A stretch of DNA of 64,000 nt, taken from positions 8,695,501 through 8,759,500 of the forward strand of contig NC_052619.1 in the NCBI RefSeq assembly GCF_016545825.1, read 5' to 3'. The notes under the pieces were generated by a model. The model had not been told where the DNA came from. It was given only the letters and a program-made list of their open reading frames with translations, and ran no database searches. Numbering within the stretch: the first letter of the stretch is position 1; each line of letters starts with the position of its first letter. The translations under genes and the position numbers were made by a program. Shown piece by piece: positions 1 through 11,071 of the stretch. This stretch comes from Eucalyptus grandis (Eukaryota > Streptophyta > Magnoliopsida > Myrtales > Myrtaceae).

Positions 1-233
1 CATCACCCACTTGGGCCTTGTTTGTCTGCTTCGAAACTGCTATTTCGGGGAGAGCAGGTGTAGGAGTCGAATCCACTCGAAGGGATTGGATTTGAGTTCT
101 CAGAAGCTGCATAGAGGTGACTAACTATTGGAGTTGGTCTTCCATAGTGGAGATACGATCATGCATCTCAGCTTGATCGGCTATTCTAGCTCTTAATCGT
201 GTAATAAAGGACGAACGTGAGGGATCCGTTATC
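1..233 (-). pseudogene. gag-like ORF start, broken
   Basis: Read on the minus strand, this is the counterpart of the ORF beginning at 62073 in the second Ogre-like copy. It keeps the RSRS-like start, a basic stretch and a (M/I)ADQ.E..DRI motif, but the initiator ATG is ATA here and an in-frame TAG appears about 35 codons in. After that stop the frame continues with residues such as LLRTQIQSL, suggesting a short coiled coil. It could be the Gag N-terminus or the extra ORF1 that some Ogre elements carry upstream of gag. No catalytic domain is visible. Confidence 0.55.
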
Positions 234-1205
234 ACCTAATTCAAATGAATGAAAATATGTAAGCACGAGGTGTAAATAGAGAGTCAATCCATGACAATGA
301 TCTAATCGATTTTTTTATTTCATTTTTATTTTATTTATTCATGAAAAATTCGTGCAAGAAGGGAATTTCCTAAAAAAGAGTTAGAAAAATAGACATCCTA
401 GCAGGACCAAATTTCCTAGACATGAATTGAAAACAAATTCTCCAAATTTTTTTTTTAGTTATTTTTCAAATGATTCATTGCATGACAATTTCCTCATTTC
501 ATTTCTAATTGACAAAGCTATTAAACCAATGATCGACGTAGATTGTCATGGATGGGCCAAGAGTATGACAAAGTAAGTAAATTGCATAGTGTAGGGATAT
601 AAAACTTACTTCACCAAGGAAAATCAATGGCAACCACATAGACATGCACATGCGACGTGAGGCTCAATTTCTACTTTAAACAGATATAGTAAAGTGAAGC
701 CACAGGGATGATCGGACTAGCCACGGGCGTGCGGACTAAGTTGGGTCCTCATGACTTCGGCTTGGTCAAAGAGCCAACCTAGGTCGCGGGCATGCAAACC
801 GAGGTGGGTACTCTCGACACCAAAAGAGAAACTTCGGGATTGGGATGGGCGACTCATACCGCGGGCATGCGGTAGAAGTAGTATCCATCTCAACACCATT
901 CTAAATGATTCTATGTGGCCCAAGTCCGACGGCAGGTTGTGTGTGCAAGAGTGTAGTGCAAATGCAAGGCATACACAACAGTTTATATCAAACGACACTT
1001 CAATAATTTGAATTCAAAACATTCATCCCCAACTCCAACCTGCAAGACAAGGGTTAGCAATCACTACTCCCCTTATACCATTCATCTGCAAGAACATTTA
1101 ACACCTTAAATGTTAGGGACGTACCTGGGATCCTCGATGCCAAACAAAAACATTTTTCAAAAGAAAAGAAAAATTGGCTTAAGTCCACTAAGAGTTTTAA
1201 CTCAA

Positions 1206-1224
1206 GTCCCCCGTGGAGTCGCCA
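1206..1224 (-). other. Primer binding site, tRNA-Arg type
   Basis: On the minus strand it reads TGGCGACTCCACGGGGGAC, four bases after the LTR end at 1228. It resembles the complement of the 3' end of a plant tRNA-Arg (recalled from memory), with mismatches compared with the intact site at 61050. tRNA-Arg priming is typical of Ogre/Tat-lineage elements. Confidence 0.65.
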
Positions 1225-1838
1225 AGCTGTCGCGACCAAATTTTTGGGTGCACCACCTAAAATTAGACTAATGGATTGTTAAGCCTAGACTTAACCCGGG
1301 CTCTCCTAAGCCCATACCAATTTGCGACTTAGGTTCAAATATCTAGCATGCAAACGGGAGTCGCCACTAATCAATTTTCGGTAGGTCGATTAGACACTTA
1401 AGTAAAATAATTGGAGAATTATTTTACTTCTACAAACCAGAGATTTTGGGTACAGGGACTTGATTACGTTAGATTTCTCTAATGCCATTTCGGTACAATT
1501 CTCTTTTATTTTGAAAAATGTTTGGCAAGCAGCCTGAATTGATTTTTAATTTACCTCCCTAACATGTGAGGTGTTCATGCGGGTGCGCAAACCACCAATT
1601 TAACACTCAAGAAAGCAAATAATAAAAATGTAGAACTTACCTCATAGTAACAAAAGCATCTGCAATGTTATATCAGAATTCACATCGACGATCTTAGATA
1701 TGATTTCTAATTAACACGCAATCACTCAATTTTTTTATTTTCATTTATTTAATGAGAATCATGCTTTATGCAATGCATGTTACTAATCTAACATGAAATG
1801 ATGTGACATAGTAGTATAGCCTAAACTATATGAATGAG

Positions 1839-1885
<47 letters not shown>
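1839..1885. repeat. (AT)n microsatellite
   Basis: About 23 uninterrupted AT units within the Ogre-like LTR. Confidence 0.97.
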
Positions 1886-1888
<3 letters not shown>

Positions 1889-3248
1889 TGTTTTCTTAAT
1901 GAACATGCAATAATTAAATATGCCATCTAAATGAACCAAAATTGCCTAATCTTAATGACGGGTAATTTCTAATTCAATTAACCTAGTAACAATTACTAAA
2001 TGATGTGCATTTCATGAACCTAATTCTATATGACGTGCACATGATTTTTATTTTTATTAATAAGCATAAGATCTATCCTAATATGCAATGACATGCAAAG
2101 AATGCCCTAATTCTAATTTTTTTCTTTTATGAAATTCGAAATTAAAATTGTCAAATAATTAAATGTGCAATTCATTTTTTTTTTTTAAAGAAAACTAACA
2201 TCCTAAATGAATGCATTTTTTATGTTTTCTTTTTAAATCGAAATAAAATCCTTATTCTAAACATGCAAGATAACAAGAAATATTCTAAAACAAACCTAAT
2301 CCTAATTCGAATATTTTTGGATTTTTTTTTACAAGAATAAAATTGATTCAACCAATATGACAACAAATCAGATAAGATAGGATTGATATCCATAAATTGG
2401 CAAATCATATCTCGCGCATGAGATCGGATTGGCCAATTGTAAACTAAATCGCGAATCAAATCTCAAGCGTGAGATCGGATTGATGATTTTGCAAGCAATT
2501 ACGAGTCGGATTTTGGGCGCGAAAATCAAACTCTCAATCCTAAATTTCAGAGGCAATTTCATGTTAGGAATTTAAGTCATACATTAATGAATAATTATAC
2601 TAAAAAAACAAGTAAAATAAAATAGAATAAAATAAAAAAATAATAGAAAACTACCTAATGTGATTTTTTTTTTTTTTTTTTGCTTTTCACCCACAACTTG
2701 GCAACTTCGTGGTGGGTCAACGTCGGTCGCCGGTCGTGGTCGTCGGAGCTCGGTGAAGAGGACCAGTGCGAGCAAAGGGACGTTGGATGTTAAGTGTTGC
2801 AGCGGCGTCGCTTGGGGAAAGCTGCAGGCTTCGGGGTACAGCGAGCGAGCGAAGCGGCGACGTCGGCAGCGGCTGGGCGCGACGGATCGAGAACGGGGAT
2901 CGGCTAAGGCGCGATGGCTTCGTCGGGCTGGTGGGGCGGATCGGCGAGGCAGCAGCAGTTTGCGGGGCCGGCGGATCTGATGGTGCGGATCGCAGTCGTC
3001 AAGTCATGGCTGTTGTAGGGGAGCGACAGCGCGGTGGTGGGGAAGAAGGGCTGTTGGCATCGCGAGGGTTCGTGAACGGTGGCCAGCGGAAGCGGAGGTG
3101 CGGTGTTACGGAGACTTTCGGTGGGCGAAGGGCGACGAGCAGCGGTGAACGGCAGGCTTGAGATCGGTTACAGAGCATTACTGGTGTCAGACCAGAGGCG
3201 GTGGATCAGAATCGCGAGTAAGCAGGTCGCAATGGTGGCCTTCGGGTT

Positions 3249-3253
3249 GTTGG
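3249..3253. other. Target site duplication GTTGG (left)
   Basis: Five bases immediately before the copia LTR start, repeated exactly at 14959-14963. Confidence 0.93.
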
Positions 3254-4206
3254 TGTGAAAGCTAGTACGATCACCTAAAGGGGGTGAATAGGTGCGAAAA
3301 CAAATTTTCCAAAGTGAAGTGAGTGATTTTACTTCTAAAAGAACTCTGTTCAGCAATAGATTATGAAAAGGAAATTAGACTCTAATAATCAAATAGAATT
3401 ACGATCAAAGTAAAAGAGCTTCGGGAAGAGAATAAAAACACAAGGTTTATAGTGGTTCGGCTTAATCCAAGCCTACGTCCACTCTTCCGCACTGACAGCC
3501 CACTGGCTGGATTTAATTATGAATCAAAAGAGTTGTTACAGTATAGCTCTTCCTCGATTCCACAATGTAGAGACTCGCTACACTTCCTCAAGGTCTCACA
3601 AAGATATAAACTCTCTTTTGAGTACAAGATTTCGCTCAACAATTGAATTGACTAAGAACAAGGAGTTTCAGACTTTGGAATTCTTCTATCCCGCACACAT
3701 TCAAATAATTGGAACGTCTTCCTTATATACTCCTTCATGCCATCACACCCGTTGGCACTTACCAAAGGAGTTCATCCAATCTACCCATTGGACAAAATCA
3801 ATTAGGGAGATTTCGAGTTATTTGAGGAATATGACGATAGCCCACCAATCCTGCTCGCCCATACAATCAGGATCTAGGTTTCCATAAGTAGAACCTTCCA
3901 AGTATACTTTGCCAATCAACGGATCCAAAATCCCTGAATCAATCTCAATTTGAATAATGGATTCCGACATGCTATAACCAACCAAGAGATCTTCTTCAAT
4001 CGATAGAATCAGATCCTTAACGAGATACTTAGTTCTAGATAAACCTTCTTCGATGGTCTAGAAATTGTCAATAATGATAGACTTTGAGTCTTGAGTCTGG
4101 CAATCCGGAGGTCTTCAGACTTTGATAAAAGAGTCTCGCAAGTCTTCGACTAGGCGATGGAAACGTTTTGTCAACTTCAAAACACTCAAGGAAGTTTTCT
4201 CCAACA
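3254..4206 (-). repeat. copia 3' LTR
   Basis: 953 bp, TG...CA ends, nearly identical to 14003-14958. It lies at the 3' end of the minus-strand element, next to the polypurine tract. A TATA-like motif is at 3722-3731. Confidence 0.95.
3721..3733 (-). promoter_or_regulatory. LTR TATA box
   Basis: The minus strand reads GAGTATATAAGG, a good plant TATA box, at the same place in both copia LTRs (the other is at 14472-14484). It is the likely core promoter of the element. Confidence 0.6.
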
Positions 4207-4222
4207 ATCTCCCCCTTTTTTG
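4207..4222 (-). other. copia polypurine tract
   Basis: The minus strand reads AAAAAAGGGGGAGAT directly before the 3' LTR: the plus-strand priming site of reverse transcription. Confidence 0.88.
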
Positions 4223-4636
4223 ATGGTGACAAAACTTTCCTGCAGATTTGGATAACTTTGACTTGCAAAACAATGCTCAAGCAAACATGGATATCTCACA
4301 AAAGATAATTGGCTTAGTAAAGATAACATTAAAATCTGCATCCATAGAAAAGAGTTAGTCCTGTAAATGAGCAACTATCTTTGCCATGAATTACCAATAG
4401 CGCTTAGTGCTTAAACAAACGATCAAACAGTCCAAATCCAAATCCAGTCACAACCAAACAGCCAAACACAAAAGTAAAGTCAATCAAGAAGTCAAGAGTT
4501 TAACTCTCAAATTTCAAATCTCAAATCTGCACCACATCTCTCCCCCTTTTTGTCAGCATTAAAAAGGTAGAGACGAAAAGAGAATGGAATTAGGTTGCTT
4601 TGGAACACGAACAAGCTACAAATCTCCCATTGATTA
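4223..4636 (-). other. Untranslated region of copia element
   Basis: Non-coding stretch between the end of the extra ORF and the polypurine tract. It holds a second purine-rich tract at about 4538-4555 (minus strand AAAAAGGGGGAGAGA) that resembles the true polypurine tract. No gene is seen. Confidence 0.6.
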
Positions 4637-6748
4637 GACAATCCCTTCCAGCTTTTTCAAATCCTCCTTCAGTTGAGCCACATCTTCACCCTTGGCATTT
4701 ACTTGAACTTGAAGAGCAAGGGCATGAATTTGATCATGCAAAGAAACTGAAGAGGCTTGACCTGCATTCTGCAAGTTCTGAACTTCGCATCCCAGAGCAT
4801 AAATTTAGCCTCGCATCTCCATAAGAACATCAAACACTCTGCGAAAATCTGCTGAATTATCGTCCGAGTGCGGCTTCGCACGATCGGTAGGTGTATTGGC
4901 AGATGATGGAAAGTCAGCACAATCACTCGTTAGGCGATGAAACCTCATGGCCTTCCTCAGGGAATTGAGAGGCATAGATGTCTTCTAGATCTGCAGGTGA
5001 GCAACTTACTCCTTCACTAGTAGCAGCAATTGAAGATGTACCTCTTTTCTCAGTATCTCCCCCTATTTCATTGCCTTCAGGCGGTGAGAAGCACTCTTCA
5101 TGCTTTGTTTCCTCTTGTTCACCTCTGCCCTCTTCTTCTTCTTCCGCAATCCTTTCTTCCTCTGCTTCTTTCTCCATTGATTCTCTCTCTCCAGTCCTCT
5201 GTTTGATCTCCTCCTTGTCCTGTTCCTGTCTCACCTCTGTCTCTGGAACAAAACGACTTAGGTTTTTCAAAGCAAGAGCAGAAATTGTGATATCATCCTC
5301 ATCCTCTTCATCCTCCAAGATGAGTGCTCTTCTTTTGTTGGATGAAGCAACCATGGGCTCCTTCCCTTTCCGTTTTGTAGCCGAAGAGACTGGATGAGTC
5401 TTGACAGGGGTTTTGTCCTTGAATTGCTCCAAAGCCTTGTTAAGTTCCTTCAGACGCATTTTCGAGACCATTTTCAGTCCCACCACCATTTGATCGCATG
5501 TTCGAACACAAAGAATCCTGGGAGGCTAAATGTCCAAATGTCTGAATAACTTAGTGACAAGTGCTGAGTAAGGAAGTTGGCCCTTGTCCTTCACCATCGT
5601 TCTGTACATGTAAAACATAGTAGTGTGTGGAAGAGAGAACTTTTTGCTAGCGTTAATGGCATACATCAGCTTTGCCTCCAAGTTTGAAACATCGGTCTTC
5701 GAAGTCAATTTGGGTCAGAGGCAGTTGATCACTATCTTGTGAAGCAAAATATTTGAGGTATTCATCCTCGAATATGAAATCTTTCCTTCCGCCGTTCTAT
5801 CCCGAACAAGTTCTACCATCGCACGTCCAATAGACACACTGATTGGTTGGAATTTCCCTCTTTCAACTCTAATTACATCAGCTAATGTATCCATGTAAAC
5901 TACATAGTCCTGATCTCGAACATTGAAAGAGAATCTATTCGCATCCAAGAAACTTAGATTAGAATAGAAGTAAGTAGTGAGTTCAGTACGAGCCTCTGTA
6001 GTTTCAGAACAAAACCGTTCTAGTTGAAGAAGATTGAATTTCTCTCATAGCTTGACATTCGAGAATCAAGAAAATCAAAGTCCACACTTCTAGGGTTAAT
6101 CACACCATGCTTTAGCAACTTAGAGTATAGTCGCTTGTGTTCCTCCGAGCGAAACAAATCTGTCATGTTGCTTCGGATTTTTGCCGCAACACCCATTCTA
6201 GGTTTAAAATGAGTGTACATCCTATCATCATCGTTCCCATCAGGTTGGCTCAGCTCCCCAACACGTGGATCACTTGGGATATTTGCAAATGCTTCTTCTG
6301 CTAACCCCGCAGGAGCAATTCCCAATAGTTCCATTGTGCGTAAAAAGTAGGTCTCATTTCGATACCCTTTGTCTTTCAAAAAATTCATTAATATAGTTCA
6401 AGGGAGTACCACCTTTCTTCAAAGCACAGTAAAGCTTATACATAAAAGCGGGCTTTAGAGTTCTTATGGATTCTGCATCTTCGATGATTTATTCCTCTTC
6501 TCGATGTTCAATATTCTGAGGTCTAGATGGAGGAGATTAGCGCTTCTAAGAATGTTGTGGGCTCTGCCGCTGTCTAGGAGATTCTTCTTCCTCGGTGAGA
6601 TCAAAATGCGTAGGACCATCACGCATTTGCCGTGGTCCCCCTGTTCGCGATCCTCGAAGACTTTCTTTGGGATGACATCCTTCACAGTCTTTGAGAGATT
6701 CCAAGCTTGTTTCGCAAGAAAGGTGAAAACTTTTCGAGGATTAAACAA
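4637..6748 (-). pseudogene. Sire extra (envelope-position) ORF, broken
   Basis: Long ORF relic downstream of pol, split by stops and frameshifts into readable blocks at 6464-6748, 6020-6388, 5715-5948, 5526-5708 and 4923-5489, then a tail to about 4637. The middle blocks (for example VAAKIRSNMTDLFRSEEHKR and the block with SIGRAMVELVRD) resemble the family annotated as 'putative plant transposon protein'. The C-terminal part is acidic and low in complexity, rich in E/D with a KRKGKEP basic patch, then a heptad-like region (ALALQVQV, VAQLKEDLKKLE) that suggests a coiled coil. Position and coiled coil fit the extra ORF of Sire elements, sometimes called envelope-like. No clear signal peptide or membrane segment remains, so an envelope role is not supported here. 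Confidence 0.7.
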
Positions 6749-6787
6749 GAGAAGAAAAGAGAAGTTGAAGATCTGTGCTCTCTTAGG

Positions 6788-6795
6788 GTTTTTGT
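6788..6795. other. hAT target duplication (left)
   Basis: GTTTTTGT, repeated exactly at 8793-8800. Eight bases is the hAT hallmark. Confidence 0.92.
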
Positions 6796-6799
6796 TAGG

Positions 6800-6960
6800 G
6801 GTGAGCGGTTCCCGATTCCTTACAGGTTCCGCTTGGAACCTGGAAACCTACCCTCGGGTACAGGTTCCTCATTTTTTGGAACCGGAACCTACTCGTCGAG
6901 AACCAAGAACCTGGAACCTACCCCGTCACAGTTCCGGTCGGTTCTGTGTTCCAACAGTTC
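6800..6960. repeat. hAT sub-terminal GGTTCC repeats (left)
   Basis: Many direct and inverted copies of GGTTCC/GGAACC, mirrored at 8632-8785 next to the other terminus. Confidence 0.85.
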
Positions 6961-7744
6961 CAACGTGTTCTTTGTTTTTTTTTTTTTTTCATTTTTAGTT
7001 TAAAAAATGGAAATGAATGTAGCAATAATAACAACATAGCCATGAATCCTGCAACCCGATGCTAGAACACACTTCACATGCTAAACCAACTTGAAGCTAC
7101 TGAAGATGCCCATAAACTGATGATTACTCTCATTAAGACATTGCAGATAGCAAACCAGCTGGTAGGTGAAATTGGGCACTTACATCACTACTACATACAT
7201 ACCACATAAGTTAAAATTCCTCAGAATTGACACAACTAAAAGCTCCCCAATGTCTGGAAGGACGACCACTAATAAGCACTACCACACTATGAGAACAAGC
7301 ACTGTAACCTCAACAAGCACTGAACAGGAAAAGCAAGTCCAACACAAGCCTATAAGTCTCATCAAATTAAGAAGATAAGGCCAATCATTAGCAGAACCGA
7401 TCAAAAGCGCTGAACGTTGAACACAATGTGTTGTAACAGCAACAAGCTTAACAAGACATAAAGTTGAAGCAACATTAAAATTCACTAAAATCCCATCCCT
7501 GATACTATCAAAACCACATGAAGCAACAAAAATTACCACAATTTGCAGATCATCAGATATAAAAAATGCTTGTGCTCGAGAGTAACAAAGCAGCATTGTA
7601 TCTAAGCAGCTATTTGCTTCCTTACAAGTCTTCAACTCGCTTAAAAGCAATAATCAGAAAAGCATCGAGAGGTCTCTTTCGCAACAACTAAAAAGCTATA
7701 CCCCAAAGCAAAAGCACCTCCTCCCATGAAAACACCTCAGAACC

Positions 7745-8420
7745 CTAGCTTGGTGCGGCGCGCCGTGCCTGCGCTTCGCGTTGTACCCGAACGATTTCGG
7801 CGACAAAAATTAGGCCACAAAAAAATAAAATAAAATAAAAATACAGCTTTTTTTGGGACAAAACGTGAAGGAATTGGATATGAACCTGATGGTGTTGTCG
7901 GTCTGCAAGCGAATCCAGTGAGGGATGGGCCTGTTCGCCTCATCTTCTTCCCTAGCTTCTTCTTGATCCGGCAACGGCGAGCACGCGGCGACGGTGGCGT
8001 GACGGCGACGAAGGCACGAGTCTCACGGCACCAACGGCGGCATGAACGGCGCAGCGAAGACGGCGGCGGTCGCGGCTCAACCCACGGCCAAGGGGGGAAG
8101 AGCTCAGTTCTGGCGAAGATGGTGACGGTTCGGAGCAACGACGGTCCGGACGGCCGAGCAAGCGGCGGCAAGAGGTGGTGACGGTGGCTTGGGGCGGCGG
8201 GGGTGCCTCATGGCAGCGCGGACGGCGAGACAGCTCGTCGGGCTCAACGGCAAGACAGCTCGTCGGACGAGCAGTGGGTGGTGGGGTTCGGTGGCCAAGA
8301 GGTGGTGGTGAGTAGGGCGTGGGGCGGCGGTGTGGTGGTGGGTGAAGCGAAGCAGCCCGGCGAGAGGAAGGAAGGAAGGAAGAAGAAGAAGAAGAAGAAG
8401 AAGAAGAAGAAGGGGTGGGT
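7745..8420. other. GC-rich cargo of hAT element
   Basis: GC-rich block with CG-dense trinucleotide patterns (ggcgacgg, cggcggtcg) unlike the AT-rich copia sequence around the transposon. Several overlapping frames are open on both strands, as expected from high GC alone, so no product is assigned. It looks like a plant promoter/first-exon region and may be captured. Confidence 0.45.
8381..8412. repeat. (GAA)n microsatellite
   Basis: About nine AAG/GAA units inside the hAT element, followed to about 8620 by a purine-rich tract. Confidence 0.93.
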
Positions 8421-8631
8421 TTCGGCCAAGAGAGGGGGAAAGAGAAGAGAGAGAGAGGAAAAGAAAAAAAGTAGGAAAAGAAAAAAGTGGGGGCAGGAAG
8501 TGACGTGAGGAGGAAAAAGGGGAGGAAAAAGGGGAGAAAATAAAGGGAGAAAAAGAAGGGGAAAGGGAGGAAAATTGAACGAAGGGGGAATCGCGTGAAA
8601 GGGGTTAGGGGTTTTTTTTTTTTTTAACTTG

Positions 8632-8785
8632 GCCGGTTCCGGTTCCCATAGGAACTGGAACCGGAACCGGAACCGCCGGTTCCCGAAAAGAGAATCGGGA
8701 ACCGGAACTTGTCCCCTTAGAACCGGGAACGGAACCGGAACCTCGGTTCGGTTCCCAGTTCCCGGTTCTACCCGGAACCACGCTC
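8632..8785. repeat. hAT sub-terminal GGTTCC repeats (right)
   Basis: Dense GGTTCC/GGAACC copies including a run of ggaaccggaacc units; partner of 6800-6960. Confidence 0.85.
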
Positions 8786-8800
8786 ACCCCTAGTTTTTGT

Positions 8801-9116
8801 GAGTAAAACGAAGAATAACCAATAGTATATAAAGTAATCAAAGCGAGGCATACGGAACATCGTAAAAGGAAAAATAAAAATGCCTTTTCAAAAAAATAAC
8901 TGCCTTTTTGAAAAATTAGAAAACCGTCATTTCAAAAATAACTTCTTTTTCGAAAAGGAAAGATTGCTATAATTACGTAAACCGGGAAGATAACATCAAT
9001 AAATTATAGATAGATGATCGTATCTTTTCGAGATTTTTCCGAGAGATAAATTTCTAAAATAGAAATAACTTACAGTCGAGAATCTTGATCGTCTGAGTCT
9101 GAGTGTCTTTAGACTT
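8801..9116 (-). other. copia spacer between pol and extra ORF
   Basis: AT-rich non-coding stretch of the copia element on the pol side of the hAT insertion. Nothing recognisable. Confidence 0.6.
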
Positions 9117-9907
9117 TCAGCCCTGAGTCTGAGCTTCCTTAGACTTTAAGATATTGAGTCTGGAACGAATAACTTGAAATTGATTTTTCTCCAAAGGCTT
9201 TTTAAATATGTCCGCCAGTTGATTCTTTGAATCAATAAACTGAATCGAAACTTCTCCATTTTGAACGTGATCTCTAATGAAATGATGTTGAATCTCTATA
9301 TGTTTTGCTCTTGAGTGAAGAATTGAATTCTTGGTGAGATTGATTGCGCTGATGTTGTCACATTTGATCTCAGTGCATGAATCTTCAATTCCAAAGTCTC
9401 TTAGCTGTTGTTTTATCCACAGAATTTGTGAACGACAACTTCCAAGAGCTACATACTCTGCTTCCTGTGTAGAAATAGCTACGGTACTTTGCTTCCTTGA
9501 AAACCAAGATATCGTTACTGTTACCAAGTAGTTGACAGGTGCCCGAAGTGCTCTTTCTATTAACTCGCTTCCGCTAGGTTCGTCCAGTATCCAAGAAGAG
9601 TGAAGTCTCCCTCTTTAGGATACTAGAGGCCTAAATTTGAAGTTGAGGCAATGTATTTGATAATACGTTTTGCAGCACTTAAATGAGATTCTTTGGGGTC
9701 TGATTGAAATCTGGCACACATACAAACACTAAACAGAATGTCAGGTCTAAAAGCAGTAAGATAAAGAAGTGACCCAATGATACTCCTGTATAGCTTCTGG
9801 TCAACTTTCTTTCCTCCTTCATCTTTGTCCAACTTCAAGGAACTTGACATTAGTATATCAGTCTTTTTGCAATTCTCCAGTTCACTTTTTGACAAGTTCT
9901 TTAGCAT
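9117..9907 (-). pseudogene. copia RT C-terminus and RNase H
   Basis: Two blocks in different frames. 9623-9907 carries the RT-RNase H connection, with YRSIIGSLLYLT..RPDI and HLSAAKRI(I)KYI. 9117-9527 carries RNase H, with SWFSRKQSTVA.ST.EAEYVAL, then KCDN, the HSRAKHIEI..HFIRD block and a QLADIFKKPL end, all classic Ty1/copia motifs. The acidic residues D and E of the catalytic set are visible (EAEY, KCDN). The frame break near 9530-9620 and lost codons make it non-functional. The polyprotein ends at the stop at 9117. Confidence 0.88.
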
Positions 9908-10976
9908 ATTTTTCTTGGTGAATAAAGGTTCCCTCCTTCAGTTGTTTCACTTGAAGCCCGAGAAAGAAGGTTAGTTCACCCGTCATGCTCATTTCAAATT
10001 CATCCTGCATAGACTTAGAGAATTTCTTGCACAGATTTTCATTAAAAGATCCAAAAATAATATCATCAACATAAATTTGAACAAGTAAAAAGTTTTTGCT
10101 TTCTCTTTTGATAAACAGTGTAGTATCTACTTTACCTTTAACAAAGCCATTTTGAATTAAAAACTTACTTAGTCTGTCATACCAAGCTTGAGGTGCTTGC
10201 TTTAAACCATATAGAGCATTTTTTAGTCTGAATACAGAGTCTGGTTTTCTTGGGTCTTCAAAACCGGGAGGTTGTTCCACATAGACTTCCTCTTGGATAA
10301 ATCCATTTAGGAAAGCACTTTTGACATCCATTTGGAATAACCTGAAATTCTTATAACAAGCAAAGGCAAGTAATAATCTAATTTCTTCTAACCTTGCTAC
10401 TGGCGCGTAAGTTTCATCATAGTCTATCCTTTCTTCTTGCGTATATCCTTTGGCCACGAGTCTTGCTTTGTTCCTTACAACTTTTCCTTTCTCGTTCATC
10501 TTGTTTCTGAAAACCCATTTAGCTCCAATGATGGATTTACCTTTCGGTTTATGAGTCAATTCCCAAACATTATTGATACTGAATTGCTTGAGTTCTTCTT
10601 GCATAGCTTCAATCCAGCTTTCATCAGTTAAAGCTTCTTCTATGCTCTTGGGTTCTATTTTATAAATAAGAGCCACAACACTAGACTCTTCACGCCTTTT
10701 GGATCTTGTGCGAATTCCTTCATTAATATCTCCAATAATGAGATCTTTGGGATGACTGGACTTATGCTTCCAGTTGCTGGTTGATTTGTCGGACTGTTGA
10801 TCATTTCCTTCATTTGAATCTTCGATGATCATTTGTTGCTGATCTTCTGAAGTTTGAGCTGCTTCTGGAGATTTAGACTTTGTAGAGTCTGGACCAGGTT
10901 CAGATTCTTCAAGTTGAGTCTGAATCGATTGATTTTGCATAAAGTCCTGAAATTTGACATTCATCGATTCCTCCAC
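9882..10976 (-). pseudogene. copia reverse transcriptase
   Basis: About 364 codons open on the minus strand. An acidic/polar linker (QQMIIEDSNEGN) precedes the RT core: W..A...EL.....NVWEL, NKARLVAKGYTQ, DYDETYAPVARL, LFQMDVKSAFLNG, EEVYVEQPPGF, ALYGLKQAP.AWY and the catalytic YVDD (IYVDDIIFGS). This is the best preserved domain of the element. It is the Ty1/copia-type polymerase that copies element RNA into DNA in virus-like particles. The frame is lost just downstream, so it is called a pseudogene rather than a CDS. Confidence 0.93.
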
Positions 10977-11071
10977 AGATTGAATCTTTTTATTGTAACT
11001 TTGTAAGCTTTTCTTGTGATTGAATATCCAAAGAAAATACCTTCATTTGATTTTTCTTCAAACTTACCAAC

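Larger units (their letters stand above)
1..1227 (-). mobile_element. Ogre/Tat-like element copy 1, internal 5' region
   Basis: This stretch reads on the minus strand as the leader and start of the internal region of an Ogre/Tat-like Ty3/gypsy element; the rest lies left of the window. It is an inverted, diverged copy of 61047-62300: both share the primer site, the motif around 'ggtgttaaatgttcttgcag' and the run-up to a short gag-like ORF. Leader length (about 1 kb) agrees between the copies. Small ORFs on either strand at 717-1011 and 1054-1239 are leader sequence, not genes. Confidence 0.75.
1228..3253 (-). mobile_element. Ogre/Tat-like copy 1 5' LTR, part 3 of 3
   Basis: Minus-strand 3' portion of the 5' LTR, ending at the CA at 1228 next to the primer site. 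1240-1470 matches 60780-61045 of the second copy in inverted orientation. The part at 2690-3253 is strongly GC-rich, as is the matching LTR position in copy 2. The piece stops at the GTTGG target duplication of the copia element. With 14964-15579 and 29115-29438 it makes an LTR of about 2.97 kb, against 2.66 kb for copy 2. Confidence 0.8.
6796..8792. mobile_element. Non-autonomous hAT (Ac-like) DNA transposon
   Basis: A 1997-bp element with 12-bp perfect terminal inverted repeats (TAGGGGTGAGCG at 6796; its complement ends at 8792) and an exact 8-bp target duplication. The TAGGG start is like Ac/Ds. Both ends are full of sub-terminal GGTTCC/GGAACC repeats (6800-6960 and 8632-8785), the usual layout of transposase-binding sites. 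No hAT transposase domain is readable inside, so it depends on another element. The interior has an AT-rich part (7000-7740) and a sharply GC-rich part (7745-8420) that may be captured host sequence. It sits just upstream of the extra ORF of the copia element. Confidence 0.9.

Noticed and set aside
717..1011. Two overlapping ORFs on opposite strands
   Set aside because: They lie in the Ogre-like leader and the inverted copy near 61300 does not keep the frames.
4978..5397. Ser-rich plus-strand ORF of 139 codons
   Set aside because: It is the antisense of the acidic block of the Sire extra ORF.
8203..8508. Lys/Glu-rich ORF inside the hAT element
   Set aside because: It arises from the GAA microsatellite and a purine-rich tract.
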